This document shows, in pieces, positions 26,410 to 34,718 of a stretch of 60,616 nucleotides of DNA. Origin of the DNA: Kiloniellaceae bacterium (GTDB lineage: Bacteria; Pseudomonadota; Alphaproteobacteria; Kiloniellales; J153). The stretch is from contig JAJFGJ010000031.1 of NCBI GenBank assembly GCA_021776175.1, positions 1 through 60,616 of the forward strand, written 5' to 3'. The translations under genes were made by a program, and so were the position numbers. The notes beneath the pieces are model-generated. The model was given only the letters and a program-made list of their open reading frames with translations. It was not told the origin of the DNA and searched no databases. Positions within the stretch are counted from its first letter, which is position 1. Each line of letters opens with the position of its first letter.

Positions 26410-27720
26410 ATGAGGCGGCGCGCGCGTCCCGGCGGGGGGCGGCAACTCGAAGTCGTTATCGAAGGTGTCGGCGCGCGCGGCGATGGCTATGCCACGCTCG
26501 ATGGCGCCCTCGTCTATGTGCCTTTCACCCAGAAGGGCGACCGGGTTCGCATTCGTGTGACCGGCGCAAGGGCCGGCGGCGCCAAGGGTGAGGTTATCGA
26601 ACTGCTCGCCGAAGGACCGGGGCGCGCGGAACCTCCTTGCCCGCATTACGGCCCCTGCGGCGGGTGCGCCTTGCAGCATCTGGAAACCGGGGCCTACGCG
26701 GCGTGGAAAGCGTCTCTTCTGCCTCAGGCTCTGGCCCATCGCGGTTTCAAGGATGTGCGTATCGCGCCCATGGTCCAAGTGGCGCCGGGCACGCGCCGCC
26801 GCGCGGTGCTGGCCGCGCTTCGCCGCGGCGGCCGGGTCTTGCTCGGGTTTCACCAACGACAAGGGCGCGCGGTCGTGGATTTGACGACCTGCCTGCTGCT
26901 CACGCCGCGCCTCGATGCTCTGCTGCCGGCCTTGCGCCAAGTATTGGTGGAGGTCTTGCCGGATTCGCCGCGCGAAGCGACCGTGACCGTGACCGATACC
27001 GGGGAAGGGGCGGACGTTCTGATCGCCGCCCCCGGTCAACCCGGCTTGGGCGCGCGCGAGGCCTTGACCCGCTTCGCGGAAACGGCCGATCTGGCGCGCC
27101 TGTCGTGGCGCCAAGAGGAAAGCGGGGAGGCCGCCATCGCGGCCGAACCGGTCGTGGTTCGCCGGCCGCCGCGCCTGCAATTCGGCGCGGTCTCTGTCGA
27201 ACCGGCGCCGGGCGCGTTCCTGCAACCCAGCGCCGCCGGCCAAGCGGCGCTGAGCGAGGCCATCCTGGGTTATCTGCCGGAAACCTGCGAGAGGATCGCC
27301 GATCTCTTTTGCGGCAGCGGCGCCTTTACTTTTCCCTTGAGCGCGCGGACGCGGGTGCTGGCCGTGGACGGCGCTGAAGAGGCGGTCGCGGCACTCTGGA
27401 CCGCGACCCGGCGCGCCGATTTGGCGGGGCGAATCGCGGTCGAAGTTCGCGACCTCGCACGCGCGCCCTTGCTGGCCGGGGAGTTGACGGGTTTCGATGC
27501 CGTGGTCTTCGATCCGCCGCGCGCGGGCGCTCGCGAGCAAGCTCTTGAGCTCGCCGAATCCGGGGTGGCCACGGTGATCGCCGTATCCTGCAACCCCAAG
27601 ACCTTCGCCCGCGACGCACGCATTCTGGCCGATGGCGGCTACAGCTTGATGGAGGTGACTCCGGTCGATCAGTTCCCCTGGTCGGGGCATCTGGAACTGG
27701 TCGCCAAGTTCGCGCGCTAG
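26410..27720 (+). CDS. RlmD/TrmA-type uracil-C5 RNA methyltransferase
   Basis: A 436-residue SAM-dependent enzyme. An N-terminal TRAM domain (about 10-65) is followed by the 4Fe-4S motif CPHYGPCGGC plus a later Cys (TTCLLL), a central insert, and a Rossmann domain with DLFCGSGAFTFPL and DPPRAG. The catalytic Cys is in SCNPKTF. It methylates a uridine of 23S rRNA or tRNA; RlmD, RlmC and TrmA specificity cannot be separated by eye. ATG at 26410 is preceded by GGAGAG. It is monocistronic and divergent from sppA. Confidence 0.9.
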   Translation: MRRRARPGGGRQLEVVIEGVGARGDGYATLDGALVYVPFTQKGDRVRIRVTGARAGGAKGEVIELLAEGPGRAEPPCPHYGPCGGCALQHLETGAYAAWKASLLPQALAHRGFKDVRIAPMVQVAPGTRRRAVLAALRRGGRVLLGFHQRQGRAVVDLTTCLLLTPRLDALLPALRQVLVEVLPDSPREATVTVTDTGEGADVLIAAPGQPGLGAREALTRFAETADLARLSWRQEESGEAAIAAEPVVVRRPPRLQFGAVSVEPAPGAFLQPSAAGQAALSEAILGYLPETCERIADLFCGSGAFTFPLSARTRVLAVDGAEEAVAALWTATRRADLAGRIAVEVRDLARAPLLAGELTGFDAVVFDPPRAGAREQALELAESGVATVIAVSCNPKTFARDARILADGGYSLMEVTPVDQFPWSGHLELVAKFAR

Positions 27721-27724
27721 CAGG

Positions 27725-27880
27725 CTGCTGAAAAACTCGGGAATTACAGCGCCAATCCTTCGACACGGGCCTTACGGCCCGGCTCAGGATGAGGTCAAGT
27801 TATAGATATTCCTCATCCTGAGGAGCCCGCGAAAGCGGGCGTCTCGAAGGATTGTTGCCGTGAATACCCTTTTTCAGCCG
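27725..27880. repeat. Nested inverted-repeat element (RIME-like)
   Basis: GCTGAAAAA and TTTTTCAGC are the outer arms; inside, CAATCCTTCGA pairs with TCGAAGGATTG, and CTCAGGATGAGG with CCTCATCCTGAG, plus two small GC hairpins. The 155-bp unit folds into a cruciform-like structure. A related shorter copy is at 39816-39885. Such palindromic units are common intergenic repeats in alphaproteobacteria. It lies between convergent genes and may act as a terminator. Confidence 0.85.
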
Positions 27881-27962
27881 CGCGCTAGAGCCGGCCGCCC
27901 AGGGAGAGGGGGGAAGGGCGGCCGGCCCGCGCGGCCGGAGCTGAGTTGCTCCGGCCGTTAGG

Positions 27963-28523
27963 TTACCCGGCTTCGCGGGCAGTCCAGGCATGCTTGGCGA
28001 AGGCATCGTCCACCGGGGTGTCGACCAGGTGGTTGGTGTAATTCGACAAGGTCTTGTAGGTGATGCCGAGAATGACCTCGAGCACCTGGCGGCGATTGAA
28101 CCCGGCGGCGATAAAGGCCTGGACCTCGCTTTCGTCGGCCCAGCCGCGCTTTTCGATCAGGGTCTCGACGAACAGGCGAAGCGTTTGAAGGCGCGCGTCG
28201 CTCAAGGGCTTGCCCTCGCGCAGCGCCGCGATCACTTCCCCGGGGGCCTTGTTCATTTCCGCGACCATGGTGTGGGCCGCGACGCAGTAGGTGCATCCGT
28301 TGGCGGCGCTGACCGCCAGCAGGACGACTTGCCGCTCGACGTTGCTCAAGGTCGTCTTATTGAAAGAGTCGCCCAAGGCGATGTAGGCGTCCAAGGCGTC
28401 GGGCGCTTCCGCCAGGGCACCCCAAAGGTTGGGGATGAAGCCGTAGCGTTTTTTTCCGGTCTCGAAGACGGACTGGACCTCTTCGGGGGCGCTTTCCTTG
28501 GAGTGGATCGAGAAGATGCTCAT
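27963..28523 (-). CDS. AhpD-like carboxymuconolactone decarboxylase family protein
   Basis: A 186-residue cytosolic protein of the alkylhydroperoxidase/CMD fold with the redox motif CTYCVAAH (near residue 77), which carries both active Cys and the following His. Such proteins reduce peroxides or handle electrophiles. It lies 43 bases after the NemA-type reductase on the same strand, so it is the last gene of the TetR-controlled operon. AAGGA lies ten bases upstream of the ATG. Confidence 0.88.
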   Translation of the reverse strand: MSIFSIHSKESAPEEVQSVFETGKKRYGFIPNLWGALAEAPDALDAYIALGDSFNKTTLSNVERQVVLLAVSAANGCTYCVAAHTMVAEMNKAPGEVIAALREGKPLSDARLQTLRLFVETLIEKRGWADESEVQAFIAAGFNRRQVLEVILGITYKTLSNYTNHLVDTPVDDAFAKHAWTAREAG

Positions 28524-28566
28524 GTGGGTGTTTTCCTTTTAGAGTGAGTTGAAGCGGCAAAAAGTT

Positions 28567-29649
28567 TCAGGCCGCGCTTAAGCTTGGATAGTCGGTGTAG
28601 CCGCGATGATCGCCGCCATAGAAGGTCGCCGGGTCGGGCGTGTTGAGGGGCGCGTCCTGGGCGAAGCGTTCGACCAGATCGGGGTTCGCGATATAGGATT
28701 TTCCAAATGCGACTAGATCGCTTTCACCCTTGGCCACGGACGCGCCCGCCCGCGCCTTGTCGTAGCCGCCGTTGGCGATATAGAGGCCGTCGAAATCCTT
28801 GGCGATGGACGCCCGGTCCACGCGCCGGGGGTCCGATCCGTCCATGGAGGCGCCTTCCACCACGTGAAGATAGACCAGGCCCATGCGTCCCAGTTCGCGG
28901 GCGGCGTAGCGGAAGGTCGCTTCGGGATCCGAGTCCGACATGGAGTTGAAGCCGTTGATCGGCGATAGCCGCGCGCCGACCCTGTCCGCGCCCCAGATAT
29001 CGATCACGGCCTGGGTCACTTCGCGCACGAGGCGGAAGCGGTTTTCGACCGGCCCGCCGTAAGCGTCGGTGCGCCGGTTGGAGCCGTCGCGCAGGAACTG
29101 ATCGAGCAGATAGCCGTTGGCGGCGTGGACCTCGACGCCGTCGAATCCGGCGGAGAGAGCCTTGGCGGCGGCGTTGCGGTAGGCCGCCACGATTCCCGGA
29201 AGTTCCTTGGTATCCAGGGCCCGTGGCGTGACGTAGGCCTGCATGCCCTCGTAGGTCACGGCCTCGCCGTCGGGCTTGATGGCCGAGGGGGCGACGGGCA
29301 GGGCGCCCTCGGGCTGCAGGGAGGGATGCGAGATGCGCCCGACGTGCCAAAGCTGCAGGAAGATGTGGCCGCCCTCTTTGTGCACCGCATCGGTCACCCG
29401 CCGCCAGGCGGCGGCCTGTTCCGCGTCGTGGATCCCGGGGGTGCCGGGATAGCCGACACCCTGCGGCGAAACCTGGGTTGCCTCGGTGACGATCAAACCG
29501 GCGCTCGCCCGCTGCCGGTAGTATTCGACCGTCAAATCGCTCGGTGCGTTACCGGCGCCGGCGCGGTTGCGGGTTAGGGGCGCCATGACGATCCGGTTTG
29601 CCAGGGTCAGGGACCCCAGGGCGATGGGGGTGAAGAGGTCGGTGGTCAT
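28567..29649 (-). CDS. nemA: Old Yellow Enzyme family alkene reductase (NemA-like)
   Basis: A 360-residue FMN-dependent TIM barrel that reduces activated C=C bonds and nitro or maleimide compounds with NAD(P)H. Family landmarks are MAPLTRNRA near residue 22, LQLWHVGRISH, the substrate-binding pair in VEVHAANGYLLDQFL, and GGPVENR. AGGAGAG precedes the ATG. A perfect operator palindrome ends 32 bases upstream, so it has its own repressed promoter in addition to read-through from the TetR gene. It is likely a detoxification enzyme for reactive electrophiles. Confidence 0.93.
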   Translation of the reverse strand: MTTDLFTPIALGSLTLANRIVMAPLTRNRAGAGNAPSDLTVEYYRQRASAGLIVTEATQVSPQGVGYPGTPGIHDAEQAAAWRRVTDAVHKEGGHIFLQLWHVGRISHPSLQPEGALPVAPSAIKPDGEAVTYEGMQAYVTPRALDTKELPGIVAAYRNAAAKALSAGFDGVEVHAANGYLLDQFLRDGSNRRTDAYGGPVENRFRLVREVTQAVIDIWGADRVGARLSPINGFNSMSDSDPEATFRYAARELGRMGLVYLHVVEGASMDGSDPRRVDRASIAKDFDGLYIANGGYDKARAGASVAKGESDLVAFGKSYIANPDLVERFAQDAPLNTPDPATFYGGDHRGYTDYPSLSAA

Positions 29650-29680
29650 ATTTCAAACTCTCCTGTTGGCTTTTCGTATA

Positions 29681-29696
29681 TGGACCGATCGGTCCA
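29681..29696. promoter_or_regulatory. TetR-family operator in front of nemA
   Basis: TGGACCGATCGGTCCA is a perfect 16-bp palindrome. A close match lies at 30714-30729 in front of the TetR gene itself. Both are similar in style to NemR boxes (GACC-N4-GGTC). This fits repression by the adjacent TetR protein. Confidence 0.88.
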
Positions 29697-29740
29697 AATC
29701 AAACAAAGATGGTTTTGGGTAATCCAGCCTGCCGCCTGGT

Positions 29741-30100
29741 CTAAAAGATGCTTAAGTCGAGGTTCCGGGTGGTACCCAACCAGATCGCGCGGTCGCGGTG
29801 GTCTTCCAGGGCTTGGCCCGAGTTGGGATGGACGAAGACGGTCAGGTCCGCCCGGTTCAATGTCAGCCAGGGTACGATCCGCTCGAACAGCGGCGCGGTG
29901 AAAGCGATTTGGTAGCTGCCGGTCGGATGCGGTCCCACGGGATCGTCGTGCCAGCGGCCGAAGGTCACTTCGCCGTCTTTCGAGTCGCCGAAGCGGGCCT
30001 CGGCCATGGTCCGCAGCCGCGCGGCCGCGCTTTTTTCCGCCGCGCCGTAGTACACGTGGGCGTGGTAGCCGTCGATGATCTTGGGGTCGAGTTCGGCCAT
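29741..30100 (-). CDS. DOPA 4,5-dioxygenase family protein
   Basis: A 119-residue protein of the small DOPA-4,5-dioxygenase type found in fungi and proteobacteria. It has YHAHVYYG at the start, PHPTGSYQIAF in the middle and VFVHPNSG near the end, whose His residues are the candidate Fe2+ ligands. It would cleave catechol-like rings, but bacterial substrates are largely unknown. It starts six bases after the TetR stop and so is certainly cotranscribed. The operator of nemA lies in the gap behind it. Confidence 0.85.
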   Translation of the reverse strand: MAELDPKIIDGYHAHVYYGAAEKSAAARLRTMAEARFGDSKDGEVTFGRWHDDPVGPHPTGSYQIAFTAPLFERIVPWLTLNRADLTVFVHPNSGQALEDHRDRAIWLGTTRNLDLSIF

Positions 30101-30106
30101 GGCGGC

Positions 30107-30700
30107 TTAATCCAATACCGAAAGGGCGAGGCGGGCGATATCGCGCAGGCGGGCCTCTTCCGGGTTGACCTTGGCCATGACCCGCAGGCCGTTCAGGCTG
30201 CTGGTCAGGGATCTGGCTAGGGCGCGCGGGTCGCTCCCGGCCGCGATGTCGCCCTGGTCCTGGCCGGTGAGGATCGCGTCGTGGAAGGCGTTTTCGGTGG
30301 CCCCGATCCCGGCGCGTATGCGGGCGGCGGCGGCCGGATCGCTGCTGGACACTTCGACCGCGCAGTTGCCTAGGAAACAGCCGCGCCGCCCGCCGGGACC
30401 GGCCGCCGCCTCGACCACCATGTCGAAGGCCTCGGTAATGGCCGCGCGCGCGGAACCAAGCGCCGCGCTCCGCGACCGCAATTGCCCGGTGAAACTCGCC
30501 ACCACGGTATCGCTGTACCAGTCGAGGGTGGCGATGAAGAGCTCGTTCTTGCCCCCGAAAGTGTCGTAAAAGCTGCTCTTGCTCAGGCCCATGGCTTCGA
30601 TCAAGTCGCACAGGGTGGTGGACTCGTAGCCCTTTTTCCAAAACACGTGCATGGCCTGTTCCAAGGCCTGCCGCTCATCGAATTCGCGTGGACGTCCCAT
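30107..30700 (-). CDS. TetR family transcriptional repressor (NemR-like)
   Basis: A 197-residue regulator with an N-terminal helix-turn-helix (TTLCDLIEAMGLSKSSFYDTFGGK, about 28-51) and a ligand-binding domain. Cys residues in GCFLGNCAVE (near 107-112) match the position used by NemR-type proteins to sense electrophiles. It heads the operon tetR, dioxygenase-like, nemA, ahpD-like. An operator 14 bases upstream of its start implies autoregulation. Confidence 0.9.
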   Translation of the reverse strand: MGRPREFDERQALEQAMHVFWKKGYESTTLCDLIEAMGLSKSSFYDTFGGKNELFIATLDWYSDTVVASFTGQLRSRSAALGSARAAITEAFDMVVEAAAGPGGRRGCFLGNCAVEVSSSDPAAAARIRAGIGATENAFHDAILTGQDQGDIAAGSDPRALARSLTSSLNGLRVMAKVNPEEARLRDIARLALSVLD

Positions 30701-30713
30701 GGGGTCTTAATTA

Positions 30714-30729
30714 TGGACTCATCGGTCCT
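30714..30729. promoter_or_regulatory. TetR autoregulatory operator
   Basis: TGGACTCATCGGTCCT matches the nemA operator (TGGACCGATCGGTCCA) at 13 of 16 positions. It ends within 30 bases of the repressor start codon, so binding would block its own transcription. Confidence 0.8.
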
Positions 30730-30793
30730 GAATCAAGAGGTTGCTAATATTATTTTGGCGCCAAAAAAACCGTAAGGTTCATCAATAGCTTAT

Positions 30794-30841
30794 CCGCACT
30801 AGGTCTCCTAGGTCAGTTTCAAGAAGGTCCGCTTTTAACCC
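30794..30841. repeat. Dispersed intergenic repeat, copy 1
   Basis: CCGCACTAGG, then CTCCTA...CAGTTTCAAGAAGG, then TCCGCTTTTAACCC aligns to copy 3 (36771-36823) at roughly 41 of 48 positions with one gap. It marks the left edge of the lower-GC block at 30.8-36.8 kb. Confidence 0.75.
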
Positions 30842-30974
30842 GAGGCAGGCATTTGCTCATACCGGGATACAAGGAATAGGCCATGCCCTCCGGGTGGGGT
30901 GGGATCATCGAATGCCATGATAGACGACGCTGAGGCCGCAAGCGACGCCGCCGTGCTAATCAGTTCGCTTGCCA

Positions 30975-31814
30975 TTACTGGCTGGTCCAAACGCCAGTTG
31001 CAGCGGTTTTATGGGCATAGTCAGCGAAGTCCCGCGGCGCATGGCCGAGCGCGCGTTGTACGCCGTCCGTAAGGGACTCGTTGCGGCCGTCCAGGACGGT
31101 CGTGAAGAGATACATCACAAGCGACACGAACTCGGGAGGAACCTCGTGATTTTCGAGCAGCGAAGCGTATTCCTCCGCCGGGATTTCCTCATAGCGGATC
31201 CTCCTGCCGCTCGCCTTGGCGATTTCCCGGATCGCATCGGCGAAGGACAGCAGGCGGGGCCCGGTCACCTCATAGAGCCGGCCGATGTGTGAAGCCTCCG
31301 TCAGCGCCTCCACCACGACATCCGCTATGTCTTCCGCATCGATGAAGGGCTCCTTCGTTCCGCCTACAGGCAAGGCGACCTCGCCGGCAAGGATCGCATC
31401 GAGCAGAAAGCTTTCGCTGAAATTTTGCGCGAACCAACTCGCCCGCACGATTGTCCAGTCGGCATCGCTATCTTGCAGCGCCTGTTCGGCGCGCTGCGCT
31501 TCCTCTTCGCCACGCCCGGAAAGCAACACCACACGCCTGACCCCAGCCTCCAGAGCCGCCTTGGTGAAGGACCGGATGGCCTCGACCGCGCCCGGCACCG
31601 CCAGATCCGGATAATAGGAAATGTAGACCGCGCCCACGCCTTGCAACACGGACGCCCATGTGGCCGCATCGTTCCAATCGAACCGCGGCTCAGCCGAGCG
31701 CGAACCAAGCCGCACCGCAAGGCCGCGGCCCTTAAGCCGCTGCGCCACACGGCGGCCCGTTTTACCCGTGCTACCAAGAACCAGGATCGGCCGTGTATCT
31801 TGCATATCGTTCAT
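30975..31814 (-). CDS. NmrA-like NAD(P)-binding protein
   Basis: A 279-residue Rossmann-fold protein of the NmrA/atypical SDR type, with the dinucleotide motif GSTGKTGRRV near residue 12. It lacks a full SDR Tyr-x3-Lys active site in view, so it may act as a redox sensor or quinone reductase like QorB/NmrA rather than a classic dehydrogenase. Start ATG at 31814 has GGAGG five bases upstream. It is divergent from a TetR gene and the shared region has three copies of an operator, so it is the likely repression target. Confidence 0.85.
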   Translation of the reverse strand: MNDMQDTRPILVLGSTGKTGRRVAQRLKGRGLAVRLGSRSAEPRFDWNDAATWASVLQGVGAVYISYYPDLAVPGAVEAIRSFTKAALEAGVRRVVLLSGRGEEEAQRAEQALQDSDADWTIVRASWFAQNFSESFLLDAILAGEVALPVGGTKEPFIDAEDIADVVVEALTEASHIGRLYEVTGPRLLSFADAIREIAKASGRRIRYEEIPAEEYASLLENHEVPPEFVSLVMYLFTTVLDGRNESLTDGVQRALGHAPRDFADYAHKTAATGVWTSQ

Positions 31815-31829
31815 CTTTACCTCCAAATA

Positions 31830-31904
31830 TGAGTAATGCTCACGTTGTAAAAGGTGATAAATGCTCATATTATAAGAGTCAAGAGAAAATATGAGAACTG
31901 CTCA
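31830..31904. promoter_or_regulatory. Triple TetR-type operator between NmrA-like and TetR genes
   Basis: Three related boxes are visible: TGAGTAATGCTCA (31830-31842), TGATAAATGCTCA (31855-31867) and TGAGAACTGCTCA (31892-31904). The first and third contain TGAG-N5-CTCA inverted repeats. All point the same way with a shared TGCTCA half. They cover the promoters of both divergent genes. Confidence 0.8.
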
Positions 31905-31955
31905 CATTCTTTAAGTCGGGCGGAATTCTTACCCTCTGCCTTTGGAGGCAAGTTG

Positions 31956-32648
31956 ATGGAAGACAATTCGGGTCAGGTCTCTGCGGCCGTGAGCGACACA
32001 TCGTCGCTACGCAGGAGGCCGAACCAACGCCGCAGCCGGGAGAGGGTGGAGAAAATACTGACCTGCGCGACAAGGCTGATCGCGGAGGGCGGCAGCGACG
32101 CCATGCGAATGAGTGAAGTTGCGCGGCTGGCGGGCATCTCGATCGGCTCGCTCTATCAGTATTTCCCGGACAAGGGCGCGATCATCCAGATGCTAGCCGA
32201 GCGCTATAACGCGCAGGGTAGCGATTGCATCGAATCCGGGCTTGCCCATGTGCGCACGATCGATGAATTGTGCGATGCTTTTGGCGCCCTCATCGATGCG
32301 TACTACGAGATGTTCCTGGCCGAACCGGTCATGCGTGACATTTGGTCGGGCACCCAGGCGGATAAGGTGCTCAGAGACATCGAACTCGCCAATAGCCGGA
32401 AAAACGGTGCGGATCTGGCCAAAGTCCTTATGCACTTGCGATCCACGGTTAGTGAGGAAGAACTTGCCGCCTCCGCCTTCCTGATTATGCACCTCGGCGA
32501 GGCCACGATGCGCTTGGCTATCTCCGTCAATCGCAACGAGGGAGAAATTCTTGTTGCTGTCTACAAACGCATGGCCGAGATGGAGTTGCGTAGAATTGTT
32601 CAGGGCAAGATGGGCACGGCATCTAGCATGCAGGTGACGAACAACTAA
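31956..32648 (+). CDS. TetR/AcrR family regulator
   Basis: A 230-residue regulator with a basic N-terminal tail (SLRRRPNQRRSRERVEKIL) and HTH around residues 50-75 (MSEVARLAGISIGSLYQYFPDK), then an all-helical ligand domain. ATG at 31956 has GGAGG seven bases upstream; the frame extends 34 codons further but would overlap the operators. It most likely represses itself and the divergent NmrA-like gene. Confidence 0.9.
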   Translation: MEDNSGQVSAAVSDTSSLRRRPNQRRSRERVEKILTCATRLIAEGGSDAMRMSEVARLAGISIGSLYQYFPDKGAIIQMLAERYNAQGSDCIESGLAHVRTIDELCDAFGALIDAYYEMFLAEPVMRDIWSGTQADKVLRDIELANSRKNGADLAKVLMHLRSTVSEEELAASAFLIMHLGEATMRLAISVNRNEGEILVAVYKRMAEMELRRIVQGKMGTASSMQVTNN

Positions 32649-32749
32649 TCCGCCCAGAGCGCATCGATGAGAAGCCTGGATTGCATTCGGCAATTTTTTG
32701 GTGCTGGACTAATCAGGGCAAGATTAGCGATACCGTGAAGGGCGGAACG

Positions 32750-33493
32750 ATGACTATTCATAGCCCACCTGCTGTAATGATCCTGGGGTGCGGGCGAAGC
32801 GGAACGTCCATATTTGGCGAGTTATTCGAATATCTCGCGGATTATAGTTATCACAGTGAGCCTCCCTTCGCGGATGTCATGAAGGCCGATTTTTCCAATC
32901 CACTGGCGTTTAAAGTCCCCCATGAGAGCGCTGCATTCGCATCCGATCCAGGCCTCTCTTTCCCGCTCGCCACCATGCTTGGCCGGGCGCCCGCGATGAA
33001 ATTTTTCTGGATCGTGCGGCAGCCTCTGGATGCCATTTGCTCGCTTCGTGTCGGTATCGCACAGGACTGGGGGCACCACCCTAGACCGCCGGATTGGCGG
33101 GGCTGGTTGAACCGCTCACTCGTAGATCGATGCGCCTACCATTGGGCATTCATCAATTCTGTTGGCTTTGCGCAAGTCTCGAAGATCGCGACCGTCGTTC
33201 GATTTGAAGATATGATTTCCGACCCCGATGCATTTGCACGAAATATCTGCCAAGTCCTCGGCTTAAACCGTTCGGAGCAGGTCGCAAGGCTTGGGCAGTG
33301 GGCGCGAAGTGTCCAAAACACTAACAACACCAACTTCATTGAGGCCAAGACATCGCGAGCATACTCGGTTTCCGATCATTCCGTGCGTGTCGGAAGGTGG
33401 CGAGAGAACCTCACTCGAGAGGAAGCCGCGAGAGTTCGGCCCATGGTCGCTGAGATAGGAAAATCGTTTGGGTACAGTTTTCCCGATATCTGA
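32750..33493 (+). CDS. Sulfotransferase family protein
   Basis: A 247-residue cytosolic protein with the PAPS 5'-phosphosulfate loop GCGRSGTSIFGELF at the N-terminus and the 3'-phosphate motif with RFEDMISDP near residue 147. It transfers sulfate from PAPS to an unknown acceptor. The C-terminal YSVSDHSVRVGRWRENLT resembles other bacterial sulfotransferases. The ATG at 32750 has GGGCGGA upstream. It lies about 100 bases behind the TetR gene on the same strand. Confidence 0.85.
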   Translation: MTIHSPPAVMILGCGRSGTSIFGELFEYLADYSYHSEPPFADVMKADFSNPLAFKVPHESAAFASDPGLSFPLATMLGRAPAMKFFWIVRQPLDAICSLRVGIAQDWGHHPRPPDWRGWLNRSLVDRCAYHWAFINSVGFAQVSKIATVVRFEDMISDPDAFARNICQVLGLNRSEQVARLGQWARSVQNTNNTNFIEAKTSRAYSVSDHSVRVGRWRENLTREEAARVRPMVAEIGKSFGYSFPDI

Positions 33494-33520
33494 AAGCGGC
33501 ACATAGCGGCCCTTCGCAAA

Positions 33521-33580
33521 GCGGCCCACTACCTGTCATGGGCTCCTACGCCAGTTTCATGATGGCCCGCTTTTGACCCA
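33521..33580. repeat. Dispersed intergenic repeat, copy 2
   Basis: GGCTCCTACGCCAGTTTCAT, then GATGGCCCGCTTTTGACCCA (33541-33580) matches copy 3 at 36787-36826 with three differences in 40. It sits between the convergent sulfotransferase and dehalogenase genes. Confidence 0.85.
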
Positions 33581-33615
33581 ACTCGGAAGTTTGCGGCTGG
33601 TTGCCCGAAACGAAA

Positions 33616-33637
33616 ACGGCGGTCCGAAGACCGCCGT
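33616..33637. terminator. Hairpin between convergent genes
   Basis: ACGGCGGTC-CGAA-GACCGCCGT is a perfect 9-bp stem with a stable tetraloop. No T-run follows on the plus side; four A lie on the left, giving a short T-run on the minus strand. It probably separates the sulfotransferase and dehalogenase transcripts. Confidence 0.65.
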
Positions 33638-33675
33638 ATCCTGAGTTGCTTTTCGCGAGTGTCTAGCCTTTCCTG

Positions 33676-34677
33676 CTAAACACGACGTAACCAGTCGGCG
33701 ATGCCGGTTCCGATAAGCTCAGGATGATCTTCCTGAAGGAAATGCGTGCCATGACCCAAAAACCGCGTTTCCAGCTTGGGCACATTTTCGATAATCCAGT
33801 CAGCCACCGGCGCGGGGTTGAGCGCCCCTGGCGATGCGTAGAAATACAATTTTGGTAGATGGCTCTTCGTCAGCCATTTACCATTGGCCATTACGATATC
33901 ATGCGTTGCTTTTGGGTGACCGGCTATTGGAATTTCACGGGCCCACTGCAACGTTGGCAAACGGCTTTCCGGTGTAGGAAATGGGCTGCGATAGTGCGCC
34001 ATTTCATGTTCGCTCAACTTGCGTGCGACCCCCATTTCGGGCAGGACTTTTTCAACGAAGAAATTATTCTGTAGAATCATTTCTTCGCCGATACCATCCG
34101 TGCGTAGATTACGAAACAACTCGCCTGCCTCTCCCATTGCCTCGTATGAAGGAGCCGGCATGCCGGGTGGTATAATTGCTTCCATGAAGGCCAGTGCACG
34201 CACATTCGTCGGATGAGTTCTTGCATAACTCATTCCAAGAACAGACCCCCAATCGTGAATAACCAGCGTCATGTCACGAAGCTTGGTGGCTTCTACAAAC
34301 GCATCGAGATAAGCCGCATGGTCACCGAACCTGTAGGCTATATCCGGCTTCCCGCTATCTCCCATTCCGATCAGATCCAGTGCTATAGCCCGATATCCCG
34401 CCGCCACCACATGCGGGATAATGTTGCGCCATAAATAGCTTGATGTCGGATTGCCATGCAGAAACAGCACGACCGGGCCTTCCCCCTCGTCCACATAGGC
34501 CATTTTGGAATCAAGCACGGTTACCTGTTTCTTCGTGTAGGGGAAGTCAGAAGAGATCGGTAATCCATAAGGCTTGGACGGCAAGGACTTCGCCGATAAC
34601 GCCAATTTGGCTGGCAAGGCGATAGCCGCCGCGGCCGTCACCGTTGCCAAGAGCATTTCTCTGCGTTTCATAATCAT
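33676..34677 (-). CDS. Haloalkane dehalogenase-like alpha/beta hydrolase with Tat-like signal
   Basis: A 333-residue enzyme closely resembling subfamily II haloalkane dehalogenases (DhaA type). The halide-binding Asn (HGNPTSSYLW), the nucleophile Asp with its neighbouring halide-binding Trp (HDWGS), the catalytic Glu (FMEAI) and the His base (HGTHFLQED) are all present. It would hydrolyse a carbon-halogen bond to an alcohol and halide. Before the domain is a signal sequence with KRREMLL and a hydrophobic stretch ending near LALSA, resembling a twin-arginine signal, so the enzyme may be exported. The start may be 34677 or 34671. It follows the GST gene by about 40 bases. Confidence 0.87.
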   Translation of the reverse strand: MIMKRREMLLATVTAAAAIALPAKLALSAKSLPSKPYGLPISSDFPYTKKQVTVLDSKMAYVDEGEGPVVLFLHGNPTSSYLWRNIIPHVVAAGYRAIALDLIGMGDSGKPDIAYRFGDHAAYLDAFVEATKLRDMTLVIHDWGSVLGMSYARTHPTNVRALAFMEAIIPPGMPAPSYEAMGEAGELFRNLRTDGIGEEMILQNNFFVEKVLPEMGVARKLSEHEMAHYRSPFPTPESRLPTLQWAREIPIAGHPKATHDIVMANGKWLTKSHLPKLYFYASPGALNPAPVADWIIENVPKLETRFLGHGTHFLQEDHPELIGTGIADWLRRV

Positions 34678-34718
34678 TCGTTCCTTATTCCGACTTTGTT
34701 TGGATCCTGTATTTGAAA

